In this document: one piece after another, positions 7,346 through 15,911 of the stretch
Position numbering within the stretch: position 1 is the first letter of the stretch
How the letters are laid out: every line of letters starts with the position of its first letter
NCBI GenBank assembly: GCA_965226775.1
Contig: CBDDEI010000002.1
Span: 248,001 to 312,000, forward strand
DNA length: 64,000 nt
Direction of reading: 5' to 3'
Source: CBDDEI01 sp965226775
GTDB lineage: Bacteria; Chloroflexota; Dehalococcoidia; SHYD01
Notes under the pieces: model-generated
What the model saw: only the letters and a program-made list of their open reading frames with translations
The model's database searches: none
What the model was told of the DNA's origin: nothing
Program-made: the position numbers and the translations under genes

Positions 7346-8869
7346 TTACTTCAGCGCAACGGTCTGGTAGTCTTCGATGGCTTTGCGGAGCTCCGCCTGA
7401 AGCTCATCCGGCAGGTTCTTTTGGGTATCACAGTTCTCCCGAACCGACTTCAGGATCTCCGGATGGGTGGTATCCATGAACTTGTGGTAGCCCGTCTCCC
7501 AGGCTGCAACCTTATCCACGGGCACATTGTCCAAGTAGCCGTTGACGCCGGCAAAGAGGATAGTCACCTGCTTCTCTACGGACAGGGGCACATACTGCGG
7601 CTGCTTCAGCACTTCAGAGAGGCGCTGGCCTCGCTCCAACTGGCGCCGCGTGGCCGGGTCGAGGTCGCTGGTGCCGAACTGGGCAAAGGCAGCTAGCTCT
7701 CGGAACTGGGCCAGGTCGAGGCGAAGGCGGCCCGCCACCTGGCGCACCGGACGCCGCTGAGCCGCGCCACCCACGCGGGATACCGAAAGACCCACGTTCA
7801 CGGCGGGCCGGGTGCCTGCGTTGAAGAGGTCGGTTTCCAGATAAATCTGCCCGTCTGTGATGGAGATCACGTTGGTGGGCACGTACGCGGACACGTCGCC
7901 CGCCTGCGTCTCGATGATGGGCAGCGCAGTGATAGAGCCGCCGCCGTACTCCTCGGAGAGCTTGGCAGCCCGCTCCAGTAGACGGCTGTGCAGATAGAAG
8001 ACATCGCCCGGGTAGGCTTCACGGCCGGGCGGTCGCCTTAGCAGCAGCGAGAGCTCTCGGTAGGCCCATGCGTGCTTAGAGAGGTCGTCATAGATGATAA
8101 GGGCTTCCTTGCCCTGCGACATGAACTCCTCCGCCATAGCGCAGCCGGCGTAGGGCGCCAGGTACTGCATAGCAGCGGAGTCTGAGGCGCTGGCGGAGAC
8201 CACAATGGTGTGCTCCATAGCGCCATTCAGCTCAAGGGTAGCTACGGTCTGAGCAACCTTGGCGTTCTTTTGTCCAATGGCAACATAGATGCAGACCAGG
8301 TCGCCGCCCTTCTGGTTGATGATGGCATCCAGGCAGATGGCGGTTTTGCCCGTGGAGCGGTCGCCGATGATGAGCTGTCGCTGGCCCCGGCCTATGGGGA
8401 TCATGCTGTCCACGGCCTTGATGCCGGTCTGCACCGGCGTGTCCACCGACTTACGGGTCACCACGTTGGGCGCCACGACCTCGATGGAGCGCAGGGTGGT
8501 GTTGGCCAGAGGCCCTTTGCCGTCTATGGCCTGCCCCAAGGCATTGACCACCCGGCCGATGAGGGCGTCACCAACCGGCACCTCTATGATGCGGCCGGTT
8601 AGGCGAACTTCATCGCCCTCTTTGATCTTAGTATAGTCACCCAGAATAATTGCGCCCACCGTCTCTTCTTCCAGGTTGAGGGCTAGGCCCAAGACCTCGC
8701 CGGGGAAGGCTAGGACCTCGTTGGCGCGGACGTCGGCCAGACCGTGGATGCGGGCAATACCATCGCTCACTTCTACCACCGTGCCGGTGTCTACAGCGGT
8801 GACAGACGTGCCGAATTTTTCGATCTGCTCTTTGAGAATTGCCGGAATGTCTTCTGCCCGGATGGTCAT
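7346..8869 (-). CDS. atpA: ATP synthase F1 alpha subunit
   Basis: A 507-residue regulatory/non-catalytic hexamer subunit. The P-loop is LIIGDRSTGKTAICLDAI (Ser where Gln is usual in GDRQTGKT). The signature RPAVNVGLSVSRVGGAAQ includes the arginine finger that completes the beta catalytic site. The N-terminal crown has the VVEVSDGIARIHGL motif. It lies 72 nt downstream of atpH and is followed closely by atpG. Nothing suggests an alternative (N-type) ATPase: the delta, b and other subunits of the standard order are all present. Confidence 0.97.
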   Translation of the reverse strand: MTIRAEDIPAILKEQIEKFGTSVTAVDTGTVVEVSDGIARIHGLADVRANEVLAFPGEVLGLALNLEEETVGAIILGDYTKIKEGDEVRLTGRIIEVPVGDALIGRVVNALGQAIDGKGPLANTTLRSIEVVAPNVVTRKSVDTPVQTGIKAVDSMIPIGRGQRQLIIGDRSTGKTAICLDAIINQKGGDLVCIYVAIGQKNAKVAQTVATLELNGAMEHTIVVSASASDSAAMQYLAPYAGCAMAEEFMSQGKEALIIYDDLSKHAWAYRELSLLLRRPPGREAYPGDVFYLHSRLLERAAKLSEEYGGGSITALPIIETQAGDVSAYVPTNVISITDGQIYLETDLFNAGTRPAVNVGLSVSRVGGAAQRRPVRQVAGRLRLDLAQFRELAAFAQFGTSDLDPATRRQLERGQRLSEVLKQPQYVPLSVEKQVTILFAGVNGYLDNVPVDKVAAWETGYHKFMDTTHPEILKSVRENCDTQKNLPDELQAELRKAIEDYQTVALK

Positions 8870-8941
8870 AGCGTTACTCCCTCTGAATCCTTACCTGCCC
8901 CTGTGGTGCGCAATGCTGGTTCTCTTGTTGTAGTAGTCCGA

Positions 8942-9478
8942 TTAATACGCGCCGGAGAGTTGCCTACGAAGGCCCTCAAGACGCCCCTGGGTGCTGCCGT
9001 CAATGACCTTGTCCCCGATGCGGATGACCACGCCCCCGATGATGGAGGGATCTACTTCCATAGTCACGCTCACCTGTTTGCCGGTGTAGGCCTCCAGCCG
9101 TTGCTTCAGCGTCGCTTGGTCTGCAACCTCCAGCGGGATGGCCGTGGTCACCAGGACGTGCTCCACACCGCGCTGTTCATCCAGCAGCAACTGGAAAGCA
9201 TCCGCCAAGTCGGGCAGGAGCTCAACGCGATGCTTCATCACGAGCAGCTTGGTGAGCTGGCGCGCCAAGAGGCTAACCTGATCCAGGTGCTCATCCACAA
9301 AGGAGAGCTTCTGGCTCTGGGCCACCTTGGGGCTTTCCATCAACTGGCGGAAGCCGTGATCCGCCGCGAGATTCGCGAGGAGGTGCATGTCCTGGGCCCA
9401 TTCGTCCCACGACCCCTGCTCCTTTGCGATGCTCGCAATGGCCTGAGCGTAGCGTTTCGCGATGGCTGTTCCTGGCAT
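8942..9478 (-). CDS. atpH: ATP synthase F1 delta subunit (OSCP)
   Basis: A 178-residue peripheral-stalk subunit that joins the b subunit to the top of the alpha3-beta3 head. Typical features are the N-terminal AIAKRYAQAIASIAKEQG helix and the C-terminal segment VSVTMEVDPSIIGGVVIRIG with IDGSTQGRLEGLRRQL, the usual OSCP/delta signature. The length is as expected. It is the fifth structural gene in the operon, between atpF and atpA, with a 55-nt spacer to atpF and 72 nt to atpA. Confidence 0.93.
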   Translation of the reverse strand: MPGTAIAKRYAQAIASIAKEQGSWDEWAQDMHLLANLAADHGFRQLMESPKVAQSQKLSFVDEHLDQVSLLARQLTKLLVMKHRVELLPDLADAFQLLLDEQRGVEHVLVTTAIPLEVADQATLKQRLEAYTGKQVSVTMEVDPSIIGGVVIRIGDKVIDGSTQGRLEGLRRQLSGAY

Positions 9479-9533
9479 CTCAGTTACCTGGCATGGGAAT
9501 GGAAGCGGAGTAGCGCATAAGCAAGGCTACGGC

Positions 9534-10022
9534 CTAGTTCAAGCGGCTCTCTTCCAGAACATTCTGGATGAGACGCTCGTGCCTATCCTTATCTAAGGAC
9601 TCGTTTATCACCTTCTCCGCGGCGACGATAGTCAAGTCAGCAAACTGGCTGCGAAGCTCCTGCAGCGCCTTGTCACGCTCCAATTGGAACTCGGCCCGGG
9701 CCCGGGCCAGCATGGCCTCGGAGTCTTTATGAGCGTCCGCCAGAATCTCCTGGCGTACTTGCTCCGCTGCCTTAGAGGCCTGCTCAATGATGGCCTGCCC
9801 CTCTTTGAGCGCGCTCTCCAGCTGCACCTGCATGTTGGCCTGCGCCTGCTGGGCTTCTTGCCGAGCGCGTTCCGCGGCTTCCAGACCTTCCTGAATCTTC
9901 CGGGCGCGCTCGTCCAGGGCGTTCAAGATGCGCGGCGTGAACCGCGACACGATGAACAAGACAATCAGGAAGCTGATTATCTGGGATAAGAAACCTGGAA
10001 GATTAATGCCAAGGGCTTCCAA
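9534..10022 (-). CDS. atpF: ATP synthase F0 b subunit
   Basis: A 162-residue b subunit of the peripheral stalk. One membrane segment near the N-terminus (INLPGFLSQIISFLIVLFIV) precedes a long, charged, Ala/Gln/Glu-rich helix (about 40-150) that forms the right-handed coiled-coil dimer. PRILNALDERARKIQEGLE is the typical start of the tether region. Only one b gene is present, so the peripheral stalk is expected to be a homodimer. It lies between atpE and atpH. Confidence 0.92.
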   Translation of the reverse strand: MEALGINLPGFLSQIISFLIVLFIVSRFTPRILNALDERARKIQEGLEAAERARQEAQQAQANMQVQLESALKEGQAIIEQASKAAEQVRQEILADAHKDSEAMLARARAEFQLERDKALQELRSQFADLTIVAAEKVINESLDKDRHERLIQNVLEESRLN

Positions 10023-10067
10023 GGCTACCCTCCTCTCGCAGTGACCTCTTGTTCCAAGCGTTCCTCA

Positions 10068-10295
10068 CTAGACGAACTTCAGGATCAGAGCCACAACCAG
10101 CGCGTAAATGCCAATAGCTTCTGCAAAGGCCAGACCAAGAATCATGTTGGTCTGGATGGTACCGGCGGCCTCTGGGTTGCGGCCGATGGCTTCCATAGCC
10201 TTACCTGCCAGCAAGCCGATGCCGATGCCAGGGCCAATGGCGCCAAGACCAATTGCGAGAGCTGCTCCTAACAGCTTCATTGCTTCAGGTTCCAT
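10068..10295 (-). CDS. atpE: ATP synthase F0 c subunit
   Basis: A 75-residue two-helix proteolipid that forms the rotor ring. Helix 1 has the glycine series around AIGLGAIGPGIGIGLLAGKA, the polar loop is RNPEA (Arg-Asn-Pro), and helix 2 carries the ion-binding Glu59 in LAFAEAIGIYAL. The residues that define Na+-binding rings (Gln in helix 1, Ser after the Glu, as in Ilyobacter) are Ile and Ala here, so the ring should be H+-coupled. The ATG at 10295 is preceded by AGGAGG about 6 nt upstream. Confidence 0.95.
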   Translation of the reverse strand: MEPEAMKLLGAALAIGLGAIGPGIGIGLLAGKAMEAIGRNPEAAGTIQTNMILGLAFAEAIGIYALVVALILKFV

Positions 10296-10341
10296 GAACC
10301 GACCTCCTATTGTGTTCCCTTACTAAAAACTGATGACAATA

Positions 10342-11385
10342 CTAGTGATGCGCCGCGGCAGGCACTGCGCCAGGGTCTGCTGTGTCATGCTCACCGTGCC
10401 CCTCTTCCGCGTGGCCTTCGCCGTGGCTGGCCACCGCCATAGAGAGAAACACCGTAGTGAGCGCCGCAAACACAAACGCCTGGACCAACCCAACCAGGAG
10501 CTCCAGCCCGTAGAAGAGCGAGCTCAGCACCCACGGGACGAGGAATGCAATGACCGCTAATAGCACCTCACCGGCAAACATGTTACCAAAGAGTCGGAAG
10601 GTGAAACTGACCAATCGCACTAGCTCGCTGATAGTTTCAAGAATGCCTACAAATAGATCAATCAGGCCAAACCCAATCTGACCCTTGAGCAGCCGTCCAA
10701 CGTTCACAAACTTGCTCAGGTAGCCAAAGAGGCCGTTGGCTCGGATGCCCCACATCTCTACCAAGATGAAGGAGATGACCGCCAGCGCCAGCGGGGTGTT
10801 CAGGTCTGTGTTCGCGCCGCGCAGGAAGGGCACCAGCACGCCCTCTATCGCACCCTCCGGGCCGTGATGGCCCTCCTCCAGCGGCTGCGTCCCCGGCATG
10901 ATGACCGCCACCGGCCCAATGGACTGGAAGGGCACCGGCCTGTGCTCGCCCTCGGCGTGATGGATGACCCCAATTGTGCCGAATCCCGGTATCAGCGACA
11001 GCCACGCATTCGCCAGCACAAAGAAGAAAATGCCCGCGATGACCGGGAAAACGGGCCGTGCGTAGCGGTTCCCCACGATTCCCGATACAAAGGTGAAGAG
11101 ATACTCCACCACTACCTCTATAACGCTCTGGAACCGGCCAGGGATCAGCGCCGGATTCCCCGCTGCGCGGAGGAAGATGAAGAAAAGCACCACAATGGTG
11201 AACCACCCTGCCAGGATGGTGTTGGTGAGGATAATCGATTGGTGGCCAAAGACAGGCAGAAAGAACTCGGCAATGTGCGCAATAGGCTCAGGCGCCACCT
11301 GCAACACGGGTAGGGGGCCGGAGAAGAAGAGCTTGCCCACTACAATAAGGACAAGTACTGCTATGACAATGACTATCTTGTTCAC
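10342..11385 (-). CDS. atpB: ATP synthase F0 a subunit
   Basis: A 347-residue membrane subunit with the two half-channels for protons. The essential arginine lies in ELVRLVSFTFRLFGNMFAGE (equivalent to E. coli Arg210), and the last helices are LLVGLVQAFVFAALTTVFLS. The protein is longer than many a subunits because of an extended loop in the middle (HHAEGEHRPVPFQSIGP through HHGPEGAIEGVL) and a His/Glu-rich tail. This His-rich content is a visible oddity but similar tails occur in related a subunits. It follows the small AtpZ/I-like gene by 10 nt. Confidence 0.94.
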   Translation of the reverse strand: MNKIVIVIAVLVLIVVGKLFFSGPLPVLQVAPEPIAHIAEFFLPVFGHQSIILTNTILAGWFTIVVLFFIFLRAAGNPALIPGRFQSVIEVVVEYLFTFVSGIVGNRYARPVFPVIAGIFFFVLANAWLSLIPGFGTIGVIHHAEGEHRPVPFQSIGPVAVIMPGTQPLEEGHHGPEGAIEGVLVPFLRGANTDLNTPLALAVISFILVEMWGIRANGLFGYLSKFVNVGRLLKGQIGFGLIDLFVGILETISELVRLVSFTFRLFGNMFAGEVLLAVIAFLVPWVLSSLFYGLELLVGLVQAFVFAALTTVFLSMAVASHGEGHAEEGHGEHDTADPGAVPAAAHH

Positions 11386-11395
11386 GGGTCGTTAC

Positions 11396-11620
11396 CTAGT
11401 GCCCCTTTGAACTCCCACCATCTTCTGTGCCGGTTGCCTGCTTGAGCATCCGCATCATGCCGTAAAACGCAGCAATCAGTCCGAGCGCAAGTCCTGCGAG
11501 TAAGAATAACGGTGCTGTGCCAATCTGCTCGTCCAGCCAAACCCCACCCAGTATACCCAGCACTAGGCAAAGGGCAATATACCATCCCATCCCCAGCAGT
11601 TGCCAGACGCGCGGGTTCAT
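11396..11620 (-). CDS. AtpZ/AtpI-like small membrane protein, first gene of the atp operon
   Basis: A 74-residue protein with two membrane segments (GMGWYIALCLVLGILGGVWL and APLFLLAGLALGLIAAFYGM) joined by a short DEQIGT loop, then a polar tail. The WLDEQIGTAP pattern matches the AtpZ/AtpI family, small proteins encoded at the start of many atp operons and linked to ring assembly or Mg2+ transport. It is placed directly before atpB as expected. The sequence does not separate AtpZ from AtpI, so no symbol is given. Confidence 0.8.
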   Translation of the reverse strand: MNPRVWQLLGMGWYIALCLVLGILGGVWLDEQIGTAPLFLLAGLALGLIAAFYGMMRMLKQATGTEDGGSSKGH

Positions 11621-11649
11621 CGTTCAGCCTGCGATCCGAGACTTTGTGA

Positions 11650-11680
11650 ATAATAGCACATAGTTAAATGTAGGTGTCAA
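11650..11680 (-). promoter_or_regulatory. Candidate sigma70-type promoter for the atp operon
   Basis: Reading the minus strand, a perfect TTGACA (11680-11675) is followed after 19 nt by TATTAT (11655-11650), about 30 nt upstream of the first atp gene. The spacer is slightly long but both boxes are strong, and the region is AT-rich between two GC-rich genes. It lies just after the WecA/TagO-like gene, so the atp operon probably has its own promoter besides any readthrough. Confidence 0.45.
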
Positions 11681-11696
11681 TGCTTCGCGCACAAAA

Positions 11697-12740
11697 TCAC
11701 CCGTCTCTTTGAGCCTTTCTTCTGGCAAGGTAGGCCAGCGTTATCACCAGCGCCAGTGCAACCACCGCCATGATACCTATAGCATACAGTTTGGCAAGGC
11801 CCGTGGACAGGCTGAGGGCTAGCAGCCCCAGCACAAAGGAGCTCGCGTACATGCCCAGCACAATGTGCTGCTCTTTCCACCGCAACGCCAGCAGCCGATG
11901 ATGCAGATGGCCCCGGTCGCCCCGGAACGGCGATTGGCCCGTGAGCATCCGCTGCACTATCACCCACCCGGCGTCGATGAGGGGGATGCCCAGCACCAGC
12001 AGCAGCGTGGCCGCCTTGGTGCCGCCGATTATTGCAAGCACGGCCAGTCCGTAGCCCAGGAACACGGACCCCGTAGTCCCCAGGGTGATCCTGGCAGGAA
12101 AGAAGTTGCTTGGCAGGAAGCCGAAGCACGCCCCCGCAAAGGCTAGGGAGAGCACTGCTATGGTCACCTGCCCAAGTATCCAACTATGGATGGCAAAAAC
12201 CAGCGCCGCCACACCCACCACCCCCGTTGCCAGCCCGTCCACACCATCCAGAAAGTTCACGGTGTTCATCGCGCCCACAAGCCAGAAGATGGTCACGCCA
12301 ATAGCCAGCCATTCAGGAAACACTATCAGCTCCGCAAAGGGGCCCAAACTCAGCGGGTTGGTGATCTTATCGATGAGGATGCCGCTCCACAACGCCAGCA
12401 CCGCCGCGGCAACTTGGAACACTAACTGTGCGGCTGGCGGCAGCTCCCAACGGTCGTCTATGATGCCGCCTACCAGCACCAGCAGACCGCCGCCCAGTAG
12501 CCCCATCACGCGCCACTCCTCCTCGGGGGTCCGGCCTGTCAGCGTTGGGTACACCAGCCCGACCGCCAGCGCAAAGGCCGCATAGATGCCCAAACCGCCC
12601 AGACGCGGCTTCAGGTCGGGTGACCGCAGTGGCGAGGGGCGGTCTACAAAGTTGTACCGCAACGCCAGCCACCGCACTGCCGGAGTGAACAGCAGCGCGG
12701 CCACTAAGGCTATGGCGTAGGCAATCAGCAGAGGAATCAC
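11697..12740 (-). CDS. Undecaprenyl-phosphate sugar-1-phosphate transferase (WecA/TagO/MraY family)
   Basis: A 347-residue polytopic enzyme of the MraY/WecA superfamily, which transfers a sugar-1-phosphate (usually GlcNAc-1-P) to undecaprenyl phosphate at the inner face of the membrane. The catalytic aspartate motifs are visible: GGIIDDRWELPPAAQL and MNTVNFLDGVDGLATGV. The C-terminal loop has DRGHLHHRLLAL, the HxHHRL motif of the WecA/TagO/WbpL branch rather than MraY. About ten membrane segments are evident. The start is GTG. It initiates lipid-linked glycans and fits with the large glycosyltransferase array downstream (27549-46088), although it is 15 kb away. Confidence 0.88.
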   Translation of the reverse strand: MIPLLIAYAIALVAALLFTPAVRWLALRYNFVDRPSPLRSPDLKPRLGGLGIYAAFALAVGLVYPTLTGRTPEEEWRVMGLLGGGLLVLVGGIIDDRWELPPAAQLVFQVAAAVLALWSGILIDKITNPLSLGPFAELIVFPEWLAIGVTIFWLVGAMNTVNFLDGVDGLATGVVGVAALVFAIHSWILGQVTIAVLSLAFAGACFGFLPSNFFPARITLGTTGSVFLGYGLAVLAIIGGTKAATLLLVLGIPLIDAGWVIVQRMLTGQSPFRGDRGHLHHRLLALRWKEQHIVLGMYASSFVLGLLALSLSTGLAKLYAIGIMAVVALALVITLAYLARRKAQRDG

Positions 12741-12750
12741 GATGTCAGAT

Positions 12751-12782
12751 CATAACAAAAGCGCCCCTTATACGGGGCGCTT
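12751..12782 (-). terminator. Rho-independent terminator after the BFN-domain gene
   Basis: A 9-bp perfect stem (AAGCGCCCC / GGGGCGCTT, 12782-12759) with a 6-nt loop is followed on the minus strand by TTTTGTTATG. It lies 50 nt past the stop of the bifunctional-nuclease gene and just before the WecA/TagO-like start, so it separates the upstream minus-strand run from the transferase/atp block. Confidence 0.75.
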
Positions 12783-12833
12783 GCGCTGTTGCTTGGCAGG
12801 TTTTGGTTTGGCGGGGGCGCTGGACACGGGCCG

Positions 12834-13403
12834 CTACCCCTGGTCCGACCCCTTTTTTTCAAAGTCTTCCATGTCCAGACTATTGATGAAATCGGTAAAG
12901 GCAGAGAGCCGCTTACGCTCCTCCTCGTCAACTTGAACACCGAGCTCAGGTGTCTTGGCCTGGAATTTGCCCGTCTCCGGGTCCATGACGACGCCCGCTT
13001 TGGTGAGCACCGTTTCTTCAGCAAAGATCGGGGCTCGAGTGCGGACCGCCAATGCTAGCGCATCACTGGGGCGGGAATCGATCTCTACGTTCTTGTCCTC
13101 CACTTTCAGGAGCACCCGAGCGTAGAAGGTATCGTTGTTCAGGTCGTTGACCACCACCGACTCAACGTTCGCACCTAGCGCCGCGATCATCGAGTTCATG
13201 AGGTCGTGGGTCAAAGGACGCGCCACCGGCGTCTCCTGAAGCTGCACCACAATGGCATCGGCTTCCGGTGCGCCAATCCAGATGGGCAGGTAACGTTCGG
13301 CATCCTTCTCTTTCAGGATCACCACCCGCTGATAGTTCATTACGCTAACTCGAACGCTATCAACCGTCATTTCAACCATCTTGACACACTCCTTCAGGCA
13401 CAA
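12834..13403 (-). CDS. Bifunctional nuclease (BFN, DUF151) domain protein
   Basis: A 189-residue protein whose first 135 residues match the BFN/DUF151 family: VEMTVDSVRVSVMNYQRVVI, the ERYLPIWIGAPEADAI core, RPLTHDLM, and the IDSRPSDALALAVRTRAPIF segment. Members have been described as nucleases in plants, and their bacterial role (including in Thermotoga) is poorly defined. After the domain comes a charged C-terminal extension (PELGVQVDEEERKRLSAFTD to the end) typical of bacterial members. The true start may be the second Met (MVEMTVDS). The next gene on this strand follows a clear terminator. Confidence 0.88.
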   Translation of the reverse strand: MCLKECVKMVEMTVDSVRVSVMNYQRVVILKEKDAERYLPIWIGAPEADAIVVQLQETPVARPLTHDLMNSMIAALGANVESVVVNDLNNDTFYARVLLKVEDKNVEIDSRPSDALALAVRTRAPIFAEETVLTKAGVVMDPETGKFQAKTPELGVQVDEEERKRLSAFTDFINSLDMEDFEKKGSDQG

Positions 13404-13456
13404 ACGGTGTGAGTATTGTAGTCCTGGCGCTAGTCTCAGTCAAACGTATAGGCCCG

Positions 13457-14266
13457 TTAGTGAGCGCTCTGGAGTGCTATGGCTGCTCCAAAGCGACCCG
13501 ACGGGCGGCCTTCCCGGCGCTCCGAGAAAAACTGATCGTTATTACAACTAGTACACATACGGAGCACCTCTATGTTTCCATCAGGCACGCCGGCCTCCAA
13601 AAGTTGCAGCCGGTTCAACTCCTGCACATCTAAGTAGCCGTGGCCCGGACGGCCGGGGCGCACCACCTGTTGCTCCCATTGGGGAAAGCGCTGGCGCACC
13701 GGCTCCAGCACCGGCCCGTCTACCTCATAGCAGCAGGGACCAATGGCTGGCGCTATGCCAACGCGCACGTCGGCCGGCTTTGTGCCGAAGGCGCGCGCCA
13801 TCTCCGCGACCGTCTTGCCCGCCACGCCTGCGACGCTGCCGCGCCAGCCCGCGTGAGCTGCACCCACGACTCCTTGCGCCGGATCCTGCAGCAGCAGCAA
13901 CGCGCAGTCCGCCGAAATGAGCAGCAGCGCCAGTCCTTGCGCTTGTGTCAGCGCCGCGTCCGCCTCTATGGGGGGACGGAGGTCGCCGTATACGCCCCGG
14001 CCTGCGTCCTGCTCACCGACTACTACTACGCTGTCGCCGTGCACCTGGCTTGGGCTGAACACCTGCTCCGGTTGAAGGCCCAGCTGCTGCAGGAAAATCC
14101 CGCGGTTCTGGGTCACGGCTTCCGGCGCATCTCCCACCCGGCGGCCAAGGTTTAGGCTGGCGAACGGCGGGGCGCTCACGCCACCGCGCCGCGTGGAAAC
14201 GCCGTGGCGCACTGCATTGCCAAAGATCGCAAATCGCAACACTGAAGCGTTATCGTTGGAAGTCAT
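13457..14266 (-). CDS. pgeF: Peptidoglycan editing factor PgeF (YfiH/LACC1 family, laccase-like domain)
   Basis: A 269-residue YfiH-family protein. Such enzymes remove wrongly incorporated residues from peptidoglycan precursors and have purine-nucleoside or polyphenol-oxidase activity in some members. Typical motifs are QVHGDSVVVV, LISADCALLLL (usually ADCxP), GAAHAGWRGSVAGV, GPAIGPCCYEVD (here APAIGPCCYE) and MCTSCNNDQFFSERREG. The His and Cys residues that bind the metal in this family (His of QVHG, Cys of ADC, His of AHAGWRG) are all present. It lies downstream of the MFS gene with 12 nt between them. Confidence 0.9.
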   Translation of the reverse strand: MTSNDNASVLRFAIFGNAVRHGVSTRRGGVSAPPFASLNLGRRVGDAPEAVTQNRGIFLQQLGLQPEQVFSPSQVHGDSVVVVGEQDAGRGVYGDLRPPIEADAALTQAQGLALLLISADCALLLLQDPAQGVVGAAHAGWRGSVAGVAGKTVAEMARAFGTKPADVRVGIAPAIGPCCYEVDGPVLEPVRQRFPQWEQQVVRPGRPGHGYLDVQELNRLQLLEAGVPDGNIEVLRMCTSCNNDQFFSERREGRPSGRFGAAIALQSAH

Positions 14267-14278
14267 AGATGGCCTTCG

Positions 14279-15604
14279 TCAAGGCATGCGGAACAAGTGC
14301 GTCCGACTGAGGCTGTACCCACCTGCCGCAAAAACCACTACCGACGCTATGAGCGTCACCTGGCTAATACCAATGAGGTCGGCTAAACCGCCCATGAAGA
14401 GAAGAGGCAGCACCGCCGCTGCGTTGGCAAAGGCGTATTGGGTAGCAAAGATACGGCCTCGGAGCTCAGGCGGCACCCGCTCTTGCACAAGGGTCTGCGC
14501 AGAGACGTTTACTAACGCGTAACCAATGCCCAGCACCAACGCCAAGGCCATGATGAAGAGGATCAACCCCGTCAGCGGAGAAAGATTGAACGGTCCAGAG
14601 GCGGCCATATAACCGGCCTCTCGTAACATTCTGCTAAGCTGGCCTGCCGCGCCCAAACCCAGGAGCACACCCGCAGTGAGAAAGACCGCATACGTTGCGA
14701 TGCTCTCCTTGGGCCAGTGCCGCGCCAGCCGGTGGAGCACGGCGATCCCCACCAGCATACCGATGCCCGCGGGCGCCATCACGTAGACAGAATCATCGGC
14801 GCGGATCCCCAGTACACGGGCCATGTAGCCGGGCGCCAGCATACCGATCACCAGCACAAGAGAGTTCACCAAAATCAGATGCATCACTGAGAGCGAGACT
14901 GACTGGTCATGCACTAAGAGCCGCCAGCCCTCCCGCAATTCGTCCACCACAGGCCGCAGGATGCCGGCCTTGATGGATACGCTGATGCGCTGTCGGGCCG
15001 GCTCTTGCAGCGGGATGAGGGCAATGAGCACAGCGCAAAACACGTAGACTACCGCCAACAGCAGAAAGACGCCGTGCCCGGCTATCCCTTTCACCAGTAA
15101 CGGCCCCACAAAGACGAACCCTACGAGCTGAGCGCCGCTGAGTGTCAGATTAAACAGCCCGTTGGCCAGGACAAGCTGCTTCTTGGCGACAATCGCGGGA
15201 ATGGAGGCTATCTCTGCAGGAATGAAGAACTGGCTCACCGCTGAGTAGGCCAGGTTTACCACCAGCACCAGCAAGAAGTTCCGCGCCAGCAGCGCAAAGC
15301 TCGCTACGATAACAGCCCGCAGCAGGTTGGTAACCAGGAGGACCAGCTTCTTGGGCCAACGGTCTACAAAAACGCCGGCAGCGGGCCCAAAAAGCACGGA
15401 AGGAAAGATGAAAGAGAAAATGAGCAGGCCCAGCGCGGTGCTGGACCCCGTCCATTCCTCTACCTGCACCATCAGGATGTAGATGGTGGCGTTGAGCGCT
15501 ACCAGACTGAGCGCTTGCGCGGCCCAAAGAAAAAGAAAGGAATGGTTTTGGAGGATACCAACAACGCTGTCCTGAGGTTCTTGCTCCGTACTCATACGTG
15601 TCAT
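14279..15604 (-). CDS. MFS transporter (drug/siderophore-efflux-like)
   Basis: A 12-segment major facilitator, about 441 residues from the ATG at 15604. The conserved loop 2-3 motif is seen as GPAAGVFVDRWPKKLVLLVTN with its basic DRWPKK end, and the N-terminus (HSFLFLWAAQALSLVALNAT) resembles the EntS/MFS_3 branch of efflux proteins. An upstream in-frame ATG at 15649 would overlap the DUF951 gene; the ATGs at 15604 and 15595 lie just after that gene's stop and are preferred. Substrate cannot be told from sequence. It is probably cotranscribed with DUF951 and pgeF. Confidence 0.82.
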   Translation of the reverse strand: MTRMSTEQEPQDSVVGILQNHSFLFLWAAQALSLVALNATIYILMVQVEEWTGSSTALGLLIFSFIFPSVLFGPAAGVFVDRWPKKLVLLVTNLLRAVIVASFALLARNFLLVLVVNLAYSAVSQFFIPAEIASIPAIVAKKQLVLANGLFNLTLSGAQLVGFVFVGPLLVKGIAGHGVFLLLAVVYVFCAVLIALIPLQEPARQRISVSIKAGILRPVVDELREGWRLLVHDQSVSLSVMHLILVNSLVLVIGMLAPGYMARVLGIRADDSVYVMAPAGIGMLVGIAVLHRLARHWPKESIATYAVFLTAGVLLGLGAAGQLSRMLREAGYMAASGPFNLSPLTGLILFIMALALVLGIGYALVNVSAQTLVQERVPPELRGRIFATQYAFANAAAVLPLLFMGGLADLIGISQVTLIASVVVFAAGGYSLSRTHLFRMP

Positions 15605-15605
15605 G

Positions 15606-15833
15606 TCAGGCGGAGGGCGGAGTAGGTTCCGGCTGGTGAAGGGACTCACTCTGGCTCACAATCGACCGCAGTCGGCGCTCCACTAGGCTTCTCTCCAGCA
15701 AGACGCGCCGCTGGCAGGTGTTGCATTGGAGACCAATATCAGCCCCCAACCGCACGATTGTCCAGGTGTCACCTCCACAGGGATGTTGCTTGCGCAGGCG
15801 CACCACATCCCCCATCAGAAACTCCACTACCAT
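15606..15833 (-). CDS. DUF951 family protein
   Basis: A 75-residue protein matching DUF951: MGDVVRLRKQHPCGGDTWTI, VRLGADIGLQCNTCQRRVLL and a charged tail. The CxxC in QCNTCQRR and the HPCGG cysteine suggest metal binding, and small SH3-like beta-barrels with this pattern are widespread in Firmicutes and Chloroflexota. The core family begins at the second Met (MGDVVR, 15815), so the first five residues are uncertain. Function is unknown. The C-terminal PEPTPPSA tail is unstructured. It lies 78 nt downstream of pyrF. Confidence 0.85.
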   Translation of the reverse strand: MVVEFLMGDVVRLRKQHPCGGDTWTIVRLGADIGLQCNTCQRRVLLERSLVERRLRSIVSQSESLHQPEPTPPSA

Positions 15834-15911
15834 GCCGGTCTACTTCCAAGGCCATAGATAAACGTGTTTTGGGACAGGGGAAGCCGGAACGTGAGCCGTC
15901 TTTCTTACTGG

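Noticed and set aside
10068..10295. Possible Na+-coupled c ring
   Set aside because: The Gln and Ser needed for Na+ binding are Ile and Ala; the ring should use H+.
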